64,000 bases of DNA from Perognathus longimembris pacificus (GCF_023159225.1 NC_063174.1:42462191-42526190), one strand, 5' to 3'. Positions 47,668 through 59,545 are shown, numbered from the stretch's first letter. Program-made: numbers and translations. Notes: generated by a model from the letters alone, not told the origin.

Positions 47668-48789
47668 GTGAGGGGGCAGCAGGTTAGCCTTCACTCACCA
47701 GCTGTCCCTTTCCACTAATGTCACTCAGAATATAAATAGATGGATCCATTCACTTCCTTCTCAACAAACCAGACTGTTGCCAGAAGAAACTACCCTGATC
47801 AGCTGGAAGGAAAGGCCTTAGGGACAAGCCTAAGAAACAAAAGTCGCTGCATTTAAGTAATTTTAGAAATTGATTCCTGTTTTGTTTCTCTTGTTCACTT
47901 CCAACCTTGAGAGGAGAGAAATAATCTAGTTTTATGTTCATGATGTTAGAGATTTGGGCCTCCTTTACCAGCACAGAGGTCATAAAGAATTATCTGGGTT
48001 TTCCCTGAGCAGTAAACATTTAAGTCAGATGGTCTCATTGCATATTTGCATTGTTTACCTCAGTCAGCTGATGGGCGAGGGGAGCCCTAGTCTAGAAACT
48101 GACACTGGTCACATAAGCCTCTTGCTGTTTGCACAGCACAGTTTCTGTTGTTAGTTGGAGGACCTTGGATGCCCATAGGGTAACACCATTGCTCGTTTTC
48201 CTCATCCATCAGCAGACTGTGTACCAAGCAGCTCCCAGGTAAATATTTACAAGCAAAAGGCTGGGTGCACTGGGTCATGTGAATGTTTGTAAGATGTAGT
48301 CTCTGCACTTAAAAGAGTATGGCAGGGGAAATAAGTGACACATGAGAGACAATCTCTCCCTTTGTCTTCCCAAAAGTGAATGAAATGGTAATTCAGATCA
48401 TTTTGGAGAGTCTGATCAGCATATCTTTCAGACACTCAGGCCTTCATAGAGCATGAAACGTGACCCTGCTCTTCCCTCAGCGGCTCTCCATTTCTAGGAG
48501 AGCCTTGTAGTGCAGTTGTCTTGGCAAAGGTTGATAAGATTGTCTACAAATGGTGTCATTCCCTGTGGCCCTAAACACACGCAACCAGGTGCTTACAGAA
48601 CCACAGATTAGAAGAGAAACTGGGTTTATTGGATTCTTGATGGTTGCCAAACCAGCATGATGTGTTCCATAGGTGTTTTAAAAAGGTCTTAAAGGTAAAT
48701 TCTGAATGTGTTTTTTTATGTTGCTTATTGTCTTTAAAATTCTGAGTATCAATGGTCTGAAATCTAAAATACATAGACTGGCAAGCTGT

Positions 48790-50870
48790 ATTAAAAAAAA
48801 AACAAACAAAAAACTCAACCATTTGTTGCCTCCAAGAAACCCACCTCACTGGCAAACACACACAAAAAAAGCAAATGAAACCTGACTGCAATTAGGAATA
48901 GCTATACTCATATCTGACAAAGAAAACTAAAGGGGGATAATCCACAAAAGGATATGTCAGCTGTAAACATATACATAAGTGTTAACACACCTAATTTCAT
49001 CAAGCACTGCTATACATAAAAGCATACTATCATACTGTCAGGTGATTTACTACCCCACTCTCACCAAGGGATATGTCACCCACCTCTCCCTCAAGTCAAT
49101 AAGGAAACTTCATAATTGAACAATATAAGAGTCAAACGTAGGTAACAGACATGTGCGGAATATTCCACTGGAAAACCTTAGGATATACATTCTTCTCATC
49201 TACAGAACTTTCTCCAAAACAAATATTTTAGGACATAAAGTCAGTCTTAACAAATGTAAGAAAATTGAAATAATTCTGTACATTATCAGAACACAGGAGA
49301 AATAAAACTAGAAATCAATAGCAAGAAAAGGTACCTATAATGCTCCCATTTAAATTTTTAGATTGACTTTTCTGTTTCTGTGAAAAATGACACCAAAAAT
49401 ACCTAAGACCTGAAGAACACTTTTAGAAAACAGCAAAACTCAAAATCAGTACACAAAAATCAGTAGCTTTTCTATATACTCATATTGGGAACAAAATCAA
49501 GAAAAGTTGCATTCATAACCTCAAAAAATAATAAATACCTAAGAATAAACCTGAGACAGAGAACCTAAAATTTGTACTTAAAACTATACTACAAAGCCAT
49601 AGTAATAAAAACATTGTGGTACCCACACATAGAGATCTATGTAATAGAGTAAACTGCCCGTGGTGAGGGGGAAACCCACAAAGCTTCAGCCATCTAATTG
49701 TTTTTACTAAGATGCCAAAAACACAAACTGAGGGAGAAAAAAAACAAAGACAGCCACTTGAACCAGTGGTATTGGGGAAACTGAAAATCCACATATAGCA
49801 GACTGAAACTACATTCCTAGATCTCTCCCTGAACAAAAATCAATTCAAAACAAATGAAGATCTTTTGTGTGCACTTGTGTGTATGTGTGTTTGTGCCAGT
49901 ACTAGGGTGGATTGAAAATCTTAATGCAATACCTGAAACCTTGGAGAAACATAGAGCAAATACTGGATGACACAGGCATGAGAAAATAAGAATAAGAAAT
50001 AGCAAATTGAGATTGTTCAAGTTCAAAAGTTTCTGCAGTCAACAAGGCACTTGTGGCTTATACCTGTTATCGTAGCTACTCAGGAGGTTGAGATCTAAGG
50101 ATCGCAGTTCAAAGTCAGCCCAGACAGAAAAGTCCATGAGACTCTTATCTCTAATAAACTACCCAGAAAAATCCAGTAGTGGTGCTGTGTGGCTCAAGTG
50201 GTAGAGTGCTAGTCTTGAGCACAGAGAAGCTCAGGGATAGTGCCCAGGGCCCTGAGTTCAAGCCCCAGGACCAGGGGAAGAGTGGGTACTTTCTGCATAT
50301 TAAGGAAACAACTATTGGAATGAAGAGCCAGCCCACAGAATAGAAGAAAAATCTTTTCTAGCTATTCATAAGTTAAAGGATTAATATTCAGAATATATTA
50401 AAAGTTCCAAAAAAAGACCTAAAGAACTAATCTAATTAATAAGTAAGGCATTTTTTAAAGTTCAAATGGCCTATAAATGTTTATAAAAGATTCAGTTGTT
50501 AGCCATAAAGGAAATGCAAGTCAAAATGACATTGAGATTCCATTTCATCACAGTCAGAATAGGTACCATCAAAAAGACAAACAATGACAAGTGCTAGAAA
50601 GGATGTGGGGGAAAGGAACCCTTATACACTGTGTTGGGAATGCCCATTTGTGTAGCCACTATGGAAATTAGTATGAAGGTTCCTCAAGAAACTACAGCTA
50701 GACCTACCTTATGTTCCTGCCATGCTACTCCCAAGCATATATCCAAAGTTATGTAAATCAGCACAAAATAGAGACACCTGCACTCCCATATTTACTAGCA
50801 GCACCATATATAGTAGCCAGACTATGGAATCAGCCCAAGTGCCACCAAGAAATAAATGTTGTTCTTGGTT
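48790..50870 (+). mobile_element. Old LINE-1 remnant with internal deletions, split by a SINE
   Basis: The left part resembles the ORF2 endonuclease region at DNA level ('TGTTGCCTCCAAGAAACCCACC', 'CTATACTCATATCTGACAAAG'). Later parts correspond to the ORF2 end ('ACTATACTACAAAGCCATAG', 'AAGGAAATGCAAGTCAAAATGAC', 'GGAATCAGCCCAAGTGCC'). Frames are destroyed. A 7SL-headed SINE lies inside at 50041-50275. Confidence 0.72.
50041..50275 (+). mobile_element. 7SL-headed SINE with Geo-like right half
   Basis: The head (GGCACTTGTGGCTTATACC) has lost the first bases; the linker is CTAATAAACTACCCAGAAAA and the right half ends CAAGCCCCAGGACC. It sits within an old L1. Confidence 0.86.
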
Positions 50871-51278
50871 TTTTATGTGGTGTAGAAAGACGTCATGTTA
50901 GGCAGCGAGATGACCTCTGCCAACAGGGTCATTCAGGTAGTCAAGTCAAATCCTCATTAACCAGGGTCCCTGAGAGAAGGCACAGTCCCAAACCCAGTAA
51001 CGAGGAGCTTAGACATCACAGGACCCCATCTCACTCTTCTCTAGTCTCCCTGCATTCAAGAGAAGTAAACCACCAGTTTACTGCATCCGGTCTACCAGAC
51101 CCTGCAGAAATGTTAATGCTATAACCTCAGATACACAACAAAATTTGTACCTTGAGAAGGAATGGAACTTGCCCACACTGGAGGTACAGACCAATCATTG
51201 TGACTGTTTGCTGTCAGACAAAAAAATTAGCTTTGCAATAAAGGACTTCCATAGTGACAAGTAACAATGTATATTAAG

Positions 51279-51476
51279 GGGCTGGGAGTGTGGCTTAGTG
51301 GTAGAGTGCTTGCCTAGCATGCATGAAGCCCTGAGTTCAATTCCTTAGCACCACATATACAGAAAAGGCCAGAAGTGGTGCTGTGGCTCAAGTGGTAGAG
51401 CAAAAGAAGCTCAGGGACAGTGCTCAGGCCCCGAGACCAAGCCCCAGGACTGGCACACACACACAAAAAAAATACA
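51279..51476 (+). mobile_element. IDL-Geo dimeric SINE, with TSD
   Basis: The left half is GGCTTAGTGGTAGAGTGCTT, the same subfamily as the copy at 12878. A small deletion in the Geo half removes the GTGCTAGCCTTGAGC segment. The tail is CACACACACAAAAAAAA. Flanking repeat AATGTATATTAAG at 51266-51278 and 51477-51489. Confidence 0.9.
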
Positions 51477-51545
51477 AATGTATATTAAGTATCTTTAGTA
51501 AGTATTCTGCAAAAAGAATCATCAGCTTCTCCACAAGCTTACCTA

Positions 51546-51600
51546 ATTATATATGTATGTATATATACATATATGTACATATATACATATATATAATTGA
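51546..51600. repeat. TA/TG/CA-rich imperfect palindrome
   Basis: AATTATATATGTATG... mirrors ...CATATATATAATT around TGTACA. It is low-complexity and self-complementary with gaps. Confidence 0.6.
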
Positions 51601-52114
51601 AGTATACATTTTTAATGTTAGGCTATTGATTTTTCTCCTGGTTATCAAGCAGTACCAGTGATGAACTATTAAGGCGCACAGTAACTTGTAAACTACTATA
51701 GATTTCCCATAATTTCACTCTTATTTCTGTTTCTGTTGGATCTGGAAAGAATTTATAGGCAGAATTAGTACTTTATGAAAGTGATTTTCTTTAAATTAGA
51801 TTAGGACTAGTGACATAGTATCTCCATTATATGTTCTTGAAACCCAGGAATTCAGGACCAGCTTAGACAACTCAATGAGGCCTTGTCTCTTGAAAGTAAT
51901 AAGCTAAAATAAATCTTTTTATCCCAGAAAAAGAAGAAAATTGTCCAAAAAGCAACATCAGAACATGAAGGTTTCAGGAAGGTTTCCAACAAAATTGGTT
52001 AAAATTGAGCCATATTCTTCAAGGGGAATGCCGTTGCCGCGGCTGTAAAGGAGTAGAAGCCTCCTTCTCCTCTCCGTCACTTAGTGGTTGCTGTTTTTGT
52101 GTTTGTTTTTTCAG

Positions 52115-52137
52115 ATCCCACACACACAGACAGATGA
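52115..52137 (+). CDS. TTLL5: TTLL5 canonical terminal exon (seven codons completed, then TGA)
   Basis: Follows a T-rich tract ending TTTTTTCAG at 52114. The lone G of the exon at 16700 plus AT gives Asp, then PTHTDR and a TGA at 52135-52137. The resulting tail SSTDPTHTDR lines up with the human TTLL5 end (SSTDPAHTKI) as I remember it, with the same Asp-Pro and His-Thr. The phase match, the position 3-4 kb before the TGFB3 tail and the following 3' UTR all fit. The longer open frame that runs through this area uses another phase and is not the protein. Confidence 0.82.
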
Positions 52138-52740
52138 ACCACCAACCCCAGAAGAACCCATTGGCTGCTCCTGGGTGCGAGATTGCAGGCAAAGCACCGG
52201 TATGGCAGGGGTCCATGGTATTTTTTTTGCGGCCTCAGAGTCCCCAAGGCCCTCCAGCAGAAGTGGCAGTAGATGGTCGCCCTCAGCCAACCCAGACTTG
52301 TACAGAAACAACAGGAACGCACATCTTCGGAGCTTGGATGGAACTTGGCAGCGGGGACACGGAGCTGCTGCACTCTCCCACATCAGCACATACTTATTTT
52401 ACCTCCCCTCCCCCTCCCCCCCAACCTGCTTAGGTCTTTGTACCTTTCCTGCTGCTGCAGAGATGATATAAAAGAGGCTCTTTGGCTGTTTGCATTTTGC
52501 TTCCTCTTCTTTTCCAGATTGCAGTATTAAGCTTTCTTTTCTATGTGCAAGCTTCAAGTCCCCCTGTCATCATTTACCAGAGCTGTCCTTCCTTCTCAGA
52601 GGGTCTGGGGGGAGGGGAGGCGCGCACCACACGCCCGCGCATGGAGGCAGGTTGGCATGCTGCTGACATGAGCCAAGCTACAGGCAACCCCGTGGAATTA
52701 CTGATTTCTAAGATTAATAAAGTAATTCGATTTTTCTTTT
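52138..52740 (+). other. TTLL5: TTLL5 3' untranslated region
   Basis: About 600 bp of non-repetitive, fairly GC-rich sequence between the TGA and the poly(A) signal. The exact cleavage site is inferred. A longer UTR cannot be excluded. Confidence 0.65.
52716..52721 (+). terminator. TTLL5: Poly(A) signal AATAAA, TTLL5
   Basis: AATAAA within AGATTAATAAAGTAATTCG, followed within 20 bp by a long T-rich stretch suitable as the downstream element. It is the first canonical hexamer I noticed after the TTLL5 stop. Confidence 0.65.
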
Positions 52741-52744
52741 CTTT

Positions 52745-55515
52745 TTTTTTTTCCATTTACTAATTTCCTAACAATCATTCACAAACAAGACTGAAATAGG
52801 ACCGACTGGCTTTTTTTTTTTTTATTTCATTGCCAAGCAATTTTTTTCAACGTCCCTTTAGAAATGTGAGCTAAGGTGAATGTGGAACTTTTGTTTCCGC
52901 AGATGGTCTGTCCTCCAGGCCAGTCCCAGAGGGCAGCTCCTGCATCCAGGAACTGCACGTGTGCAGCCATCTTCCCAGTCTACCCTCCCCCCCCCCCCCG
53001 CCCGCCCCACACCCTTGCCAGCAGCAGACACACCACTGTTGTCCCCGTGACCTATGACTCTCCTGGTACACACTGCCTCCCACACAGTGCGTCTGGATAG
53101 TGCAGCGCAGCCCCAGCCATGTCCCCTGCCCTCTGCTCACTGACTCCCATGCCTTTCCTAGAGAAAAGACTGGAAGTGGGCCACAGAACCCACTGAACAG
53201 GACATTCTTGAAAACAATCCATGGTCAGACTGCTACAGCAGGTCCTGTAGACTCAGCACTGGACTCCAAACAGAAAAATGACACCCGGGAAGACAGAAAA
53301 AGGACTTTATTGCCTTCTTAGTGAATGAAAACAAAGATTTGAGCACATGGAAGCATCTTATTTGCTTGGGAAGGATAAGCACTCACAGCTGTAGGCCAGG
53401 GGAATGTATCGCATGTTCCCAGGGACTTCTGGGTAATTGTGGATCGCCTTAACTCACTCGTTTTGAGTTGGGTAGAAGATAAATCAAGACCCCACTATAT
53501 CCCTACTGCTATGTGGAATTAAAAGATTTGGGGGATCTCACCAGTGAATCTTGGGTAAAGAGATACTAAGGTATAATTTAGAGCAACTACAGTGCATGGA
53601 ATTGTCCTATGTGGCCAGTCAGTTAAAGCTGACCAGGTTCTAGAAACAGATTCCAGGCCTTTCCCTACCGAAGCACTTTCAAGGCACTCTTACTGGTACT
53701 AGCCTTGACCTGGCAATGAACCCGGTGAGTCATTTCGGTCTTTGTTGGGCAGAGTGTCACTCTCAGTGTCACCACCTTCCCTCAAAACAAGTATGTCTTT
53801 TTGAAGAGATCACGATTCCAAATATCCACAGTGCCCACCCGTGGTACACAGGAAGGGGAGACTGGACTCCAGACCTCCTTCCATATTTGTACCTGCTGCT
53901 TAACATGAAGAGTGGTGCTGGAACATGCAAGAACGTTTGGAATCACACTCTTTGGGACACTTCAGGAAGTACCTTAGTTGCCTTGGTTCACCTTAGTGAT
54001 ATCCTGTGAGGCTGGATGAAAAAGGAGGTTTAGTCCAGGGCCACTTCCTTATTGATTCTCCCAGTAAGGATCAATGGGGTTTGTTTGTTTTTTGTTTTGT
54101 TTTGTTTTGTTTGCCAGTCCTAGGGCTTGAACTCAGGGCCTGAGTGCTGTCCCTGAGTTTCTTCTGCTCAAGGCTAGCATTGTACCACTTGAGCCACAGT
54201 GCCACTTCTGGTTTTTTCTTCTTATGTGGTACAGAGGAATCGAACCCAGGGCTTCATGCATGCTAGGCCAGCACTCTACCACTGAGCCACATTCCCAGTC
54301 CATGACCAATGTTGAATGCAATGCATTACTTCTCTCAAGGTAGTTTTCAGCTAGCCTGGACCCTGCCCAAGCATACAGATGATTCTAATACTGCAGCTGA
54401 AATAGGTGATCCTCTGCTAAAATCTGAGAATGGCTATCACAAGTGGACAGACACCTGGAGTAACAACAGCCATGGCTGGCATGCTGGCGTGTGGTACATA
54501 CCCCCTTCTTTACTGGCTTATGGGGTAAGACAGTGCATTCCCACAGCCAGGATTTTCAGGCAAGGACAGAAACCCTTGAGGGACAATAGAAGTGAGTGCC
54601 CCAGAGACAAAGTCAGAGAAGCCTTACAACTATCTGGACATGGATGAAGCAGAAAGAGGTCTTGGGAGACCTCCAGAAGGAACAAAGTATGCATTCACCC
54701 AAACACAAACAGGCATGATCATACACACATGCTCCAGCCTGTGGATTATAGCTTCAGATGGACTTTTGTACCAGTGGTAAAATTAATGTGAGCTTGCTAG
54801 AGGCAGGCAGTTTGGGGGAGCTGCTGGTGGGGGCAGGGGGTCCCCTGCTCTGCACACTCCCTGTGGAAGGCTGCTTCAGATGGCCGAGGGTTCCCAAGAG
54901 CAGACATTGTATACCAGTGAGCCACAGCACAATTGTGTGGAGACCTGGGTGCTGCAATTGGAAAGAGCACTGTAGCATTGTGCTTCTCTTGCCCTCTCCC
55001 ATTTCCAAACCACAAGCGAGGGGGCCAGAGTCTGAAAAGAGCTTTGCCTCTTAGGCCAAACTGCCTGAGACGGTTTCTCTCATGTTCAAATTAATTTGGG
55101 AAGTGAGATGAGATTTCCAACAATGATCATGTGGGTTGTTAGATGGAATCCACAAGCCCTATTTCCATATGCAAGAGTTCATGCCTCAAAGTTATCTGGA
55201 ACTTAACTTGGTGCAAATCTGAGCTAGCACCTCTGTGGGTCTAAAAACACATTCCATGAGAGGGAAAGGTGCACAGGCAATAGTGCCCTCCTCTCAGATG
55301 GCAGAGGCAGCAGAGTGCGCCCACCTTCCAGCCCACCCACACCACGCAGTGAAGTGACCGTGGCAATTCTCTGCCTAAGTTCCAGTTATGTCTGAGTCGT
55401 AGATGCAGACAAGGAGTTAATAGGAGGGTAAGAAGACTATGCATGGAGTCAGACATTCATTCACCTTAGAAAAGGTTTTTATGTTTTAGAAACAATCTCC
55501 CAGAAGATGAAATCA
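52745..55515. other. Intergenic spacer between convergent TTLL5 and TGFB3
   Basis: About 2.8 kb. It contains a C-rich run near 52988-53010 and one antisense IDL-Geo SINE (54113-54301). The remainder (53020-54070, 54310-55515) shows no exon, RNA gene or repeat that I can support. Confidence 0.7.
54113..54301 (-). mobile_element. IDL-Geo dimeric SINE, antisense
   Basis: Antisense Geo (CTTGAACTCAGGGCCTGAGT) and ID half (GAATCGAACCCAGGGCTTCA, CACTGAGCCACATTCCCAGTC). The A tail has become a (TTTTG)n run at 54077-54112. Confidence 0.9.
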
Positions 55516-56497
55516 TCCACAATTCCCCCCAAATATTTATTTATACAAAGGTTTTGAGAGTAATAATTTGTATGGTTGTTATACCTCAGTCTACGCATCT
55601 GGGGCCAAGTCACTGTGTGGCACATGTGCAGCCTCCCCAAGTGCCTGACATGTAGCACCTGCTTCCAGAAACATCAAAGGCACGTAGGGTCATGGGGGCA
55701 AGAGAAGAGGAATCCCTGATGCCCAGGCTGCATGGACCCAGAATCCAGATAGGTTCACCCTGCCCTGGAAGGTACTTAGCCAAACATCCAAGGGGAAATA
55801 TGATCCAAGGAGGTGGGAGGAGGGGCCCAGAGGGCAGACAGGAAAGCTAATTGCCATCCTTGCTTCTGAGTTGAGCATCTCCATGGGCCCAATAGAGTTG
55901 CTTGGCCCAGGAACTCACTGCAGTACCTGTAATAGCCATGATGCTGACTGATGGAGAGAAGACAGTTTGCAAAAATTAAAAAAAAAAAAGTTGTCTTTAA
56001 TCCCAGGTAATGCAAGATACAATTCTGGGACTTTGTCTTGGTAACCTGTTTTAAAAAAAATTTTTTTTAAATCTTGCCTTCTATACCATCATTGGATTCC
56101 CCAAAGTAGATACGGCACACCAGTAAGCCAAACTACAGATCCAACATGTCTTCCAGTCTGGCCACCTTCTGCCCCACCAGGGTGGCCCAAATCCCATTGG
56201 CACATGACGTGTTCACTTACCATCCCACTTCCCCTACCCCATCGCCTCTGACTGCACCACAGAAGTACTGTGTCCTCAACGAGTTCACTTCCCTAACCAA
56301 TCCACACTTTCTTTACCACAGTGATTCTCAGAGCCAGCAAGAAGAGAATGTTCCAGAAGGAAGCCTTCATTTCAGCCGTTCACCAGGAGCCAAGGGTTGT
56401 GGGCTCCAGGCCTCTAGGTGAGGTCTGTCGCTTTGGTTTCCCAAGGAGCGGGGCAGTCAGCATTGGCAGATCTCCCTTCTCTGTCGCAGACTGGGCC
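55516..56497 (-). other. TGFB3: TGFB3 3' untranslated region
   Basis: Roughly 980 bp of unique sequence from the stop codon to just beyond the poly(A) signal. The length is close to that of other mammalian TGFB3 3' UTRs as I recall. The segment before the signal (antisense: TTATTACTCTCAAAACC, TTTGTATAAATAAATATTT) looks like the conserved gene end. Confidence 0.75.
55536..55541 (-). terminator. TGFB3: Poly(A) signal AATAAA, TGFB3
   Basis: TTTATT on + is AATAAA on -, embedded in TATAAATAAATATTTGGGGGG. The G-rich continuation provides a downstream element. Confidence 0.78.
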
Positions 56498-56713
<216 letters not shown>

Positions 56714-56773
56714 CTAGGAACTCTACTCTGAGGGGAGCTCTGAGATGAGCAAGGGGTAGAATGGCCCCTGCAG

Positions 56774-56990
56774 GGGGCTGGGAGTATGGCCTAGTGGCAA
56801 GCATGCTTGCCTCCTACACATGAAGCTCTCAGTTCGATTCCCCAGCACCGCATATATGGAAAACGGCCAGAGGGGGCGCTGTGGCTTAAGTAGCAGAGTG
56901 CTAGCCTTGAGCAAGAAGAGGCCAGGAATATTGCTCAGGCCCTGAGTCCAAGGCCCAGGACTGGCCAAAAAAAAAAAAAAAAAAAAAAAA
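56774..56990 (+). mobile_element. IDL-Geo dimeric SINE (first of tandem pair)
   Basis: A full dimer with an A24 tail, reading GGGGGCTGGGAGTATGGCCT to CCAGGACTGGCC. It is antisense to TGFB3. No clear flanking repeat, as the next SINE follows at once. Confidence 0.92.
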
Positions 56991-56998
56991 GAATGGTT

Positions 56999-57186
56999 GG
57001 GCTGGGGATATGGTCTAGTGGCAAGAGTGCTTGCCTCATATACAAGAGGCCCTGGGTTCAATACCCCAGCACCACATATACAGAAAATGGCCAGAAGTGG
57101 TGCTGTGGCTCAAGTGGCAGAGTGCTAGCCTTGAGCAAAAAGAAGCCAGGGACAGTGCTCAGGCCCTGCGTCTAAGCCCCAGGACA
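56999..57186 (+). mobile_element. IDL-Geo dimeric SINE (second of tandem pair), no tail
   Basis: Starts eight bases after the A tail of the preceding copy and ends at AAGCCCCAGGAC with no A tail. It differs from the first copy at several positions, so it is not a simple duplicate. Confidence 0.9.
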
Positions 57187-57495
57187 ACTTGTGTTCACAC
57201 TGGAGTAAAATGCAGAACACGTGCGCTTGTCTGCGTCACCATGTTAAGCATGTAACAGCTATTGGAAGACTTTTGTTTGATAAGGAACCTCTTCACTAGT
57301 AAGAAAACAACTCCTTTGTACTTGCTTGCTGTAACTGATCACATTAGAGGAAAAAGGTTCTCACTAACTAGTGCAGTAGGTTATTTAGCAAGTGCCAGGC
57401 CGGATGCAGCCCTGACTGGCTGTAAGGAAATGTGATTCACAAATCACTGCCCTTTTCTGTTCCCCTTGAGGAACAGAACCCAACAGAGGTTGGGA

Positions 57496-57496
<1 letters not shown>

Positions 57497-57530
<34 letters not shown>

Positions 57531-57644
57531 GCTCTCTTTCTCTCTCTATATATATATCACTCTCTTTCTCTCTCTATATATATATATCTCTCTCTCTTGC
57601 TCTCTTTCTCTCTATATATATATATCACTCTCTTTCTTTCTCTC

Positions 57645-57717
<73 letters not shown>
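57497..57717. repeat. Compound (CT)n/(TA)n microsatellite, about 220 bp
   Basis: Long CT runs are broken three times by short TATATATA blocks, with the pattern CTCTCTATATATATATC repeated. The TGFB3 transcript reads it as GA-rich RNA. The length suggests it varies between individuals. Confidence 0.97.
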
Positions 57718-57719
<2 letters not shown>

Positions 57720-57759
57720 GGGGAGGGTGTGCGCATGCTCACACATGTATGTTGTTATT

Positions 57760-57965
57760 AGGGTTTGGACTCAGGGCCTGGGTCCTGTCCCTTAACTTTT
57801 TTGCTCAAAGTTAGTGCTCTGCCACTTGAGCCACAGCTCCACTTCTAGATTTTTGCCGGTTAACTGAAGATAAGACTCATGGACTTTCCAACCTAGGCTG
57901 GCTCCAAACCTCAATCTTTAGATCTCAGCCTCCTTAGTAGCTAGCATTACAGGCCTGCACCTGTA
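57760..57965 (-). mobile_element. 7SL-headed SINE with Geo-like right half, antisense
   Basis: Antisense Geo (TTGGACTCAGGGCCTGGG, TGCCACTTGAGCCACAGC) and head (CAGCCTCCTTAGTAGCTAGC). It follows the CT microsatellite directly and is in TGFB3 sense orientation. Confidence 0.86.
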
Positions 57966-58062
57966 ATACGGCGGAAACCTCACATTCCTTGCCACCAGGT
58001 CACATGAAAGTTAACATCCATGGTACTTTAGTCAGAGTAAATAGAAATTAGTTGGAACTTTT

Positions 58063-58143
58063 TTGAGGGGTGCTGGGGATTGAACCTAGGGCCTCAAACG
58101 TGAAGTATAAGCTCTACCACTGAGCTACCCTCTCAGCCTCCAG
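58063..58143 (-). mobile_element. ID-family SINE monomer, antisense
   Basis: GTGCTGGGGATTGAACCTAG, GGGCCTCAAACGTGAAGTAT and CCACTGAGCTACCCTCTCAG follow antisense ID order. Confidence 0.8.
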
Positions 58144-58216
58144 GATAGGAATTTTAAAGATTAGTCTTGGGCTGGGATGCCAAGATCAGAGGGATTTTAC
58201 TCACCCCAGATTATCA

Positions 58217-58495
<279 letters not shown>

Positions 58496-59217
58496 TCAGG
58501 TTCCAGTGCCTGGGACTGAAGAGAGACCTGAAGGCTGTGTTGAAAACCAGGATCCCAAAGTTGTAATAGGAGAGAAGGCTGCATGAGGGACAGTAAAGAG
58601 GTAAAATCTTGTCCCCTTAGACATCACAAATGAGAATGGATAGCACATGCTCCATATACAAACAATTGCTGGCGGTTATCAGCCAAATCAGCTCTGTTAA
58701 AATTGGTTTAGTGAACCTTCTGCATATGAATCTAACTAGGAATAAACTCTAATGCAGCTTGCACACTACCATATAGTGTGCTTCTTAGACTACATGTAGC
58801 CGAAACAAGGCCTCTCCTCCGAATAGAACCATGATCCTCAGGTCACCAAGTGAGTGCCAGGCCCTCAATCCTGTTGCCTGCAAGAACCCACTTGGCAGGG
58901 CCCCTTGCCAGTGGGCAGCTAGCCTCTGCTTCAGTGCCGGTGCGTGTCTACTGAGACCTGGAATGTGCTACTTCAGAGATGAGGACTGGCCAAAATCTGT
59001 CTTCCTCTGGGAACCACAGAAGACACTAGGTTGTCTTTGAAGTTGCCATTCCCACCCCCTGTCTCCCATACCACCGCACAACACTACCCTGCAACACAGT
59101 CGGCAACAGTACTCATTTTCCTGGCTATCCTTGCAGGCAGAGGTGGTGATGTGACCCAATAAGGGCCAATCAGACATAAGAGGAGGTGGGGGATAAGGGT
59201 AAGTTTTTGCAGTTCAT

Positions 59218-59445
59218 TTTTGTACTAGCACTGAGGCTTGAACTCGGGGCCTGAGTGATGCCCTTTGGCTTTTTTACTTGCAGCTGGCACTCTTCCACTT
59301 GAGCCACAGCTCCATTTCTGGCTTTTTACTAGTTAATTAGAGATCGCCTCATGGACTTCTCTGCCTGGGCTGGCTTGGAACTAGGATCCTCAGATCTCAG
59401 CCTTCTGTATAATGAGGTTGACAGGTGTGAACCACTGGCACCCGA
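59218..59445 (-). mobile_element. 7SL-headed SINE with Geo-like right half, antisense
   Basis: Antisense Geo (GGCTTGAACTCGGGGCCTGA, TTCCACTTGAGCCACAGC), the linker AGTTAATTAGAGATCGCC and head (TCAGATCTCAGCCTTCTG, GGTGTGAACCACTGGCACCC). Confidence 0.87.
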
Positions 59446-59474
59446 TAGGCAAAGATTTCTTTTTAAATTATTTA

Positions 59475-59545
59475 TAAAAGCTAGACTGGAGATGTCACTC
59501 AGTGACACATAGCTTGCCTAACATGCAAGGCCCTGGGTTTGAGGC
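59475..59545 (+). mobile_element. ID-family SINE fragment
   Basis: AGATGTCACTCAGTGACACA, TTGCCTAACATGCAAGGCCC and TGGGTTTGAGG follow ID order. The end merges with unique sequence just before exon 5. Confidence 0.65.

Larger units (their letters stand above)
16701..52114 (+). other. TTLL5: TTLL5 last intron (35.4 kb), repeat-rich, containing an alternative terminal exon
   Basis: Bounded by GTTAGT at 16701 and by a T-rich TTTTTTCAG ending at 52114. It contains the candidate alternative exon at 20283, five L1-derived blocks (three sense, two antisense), an MLT1-like LTR, another LTR-like element, many SINEs and several long microsatellites. Large stretches without recognised features (18050-20280, 20690-24650, 25870-26800, 32870-34570, 37190-38190, 44955-45215 excluded as L1, 47730-48780) look like ordinary unique intron. 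Short frames in them lack splice fit and protein-like character. Confidence 0.75.

Noticed and set aside
52088..52471. 127-codon frame across the TTLL5 terminal exon
   Set aside because: Its phase does not match the split codon at 16700; the correct phase stops after seven codons.
57432..57795. Two 109-codon Ser/Leu frames
   Set aside because: Translation of the CT/TA microsatellite.
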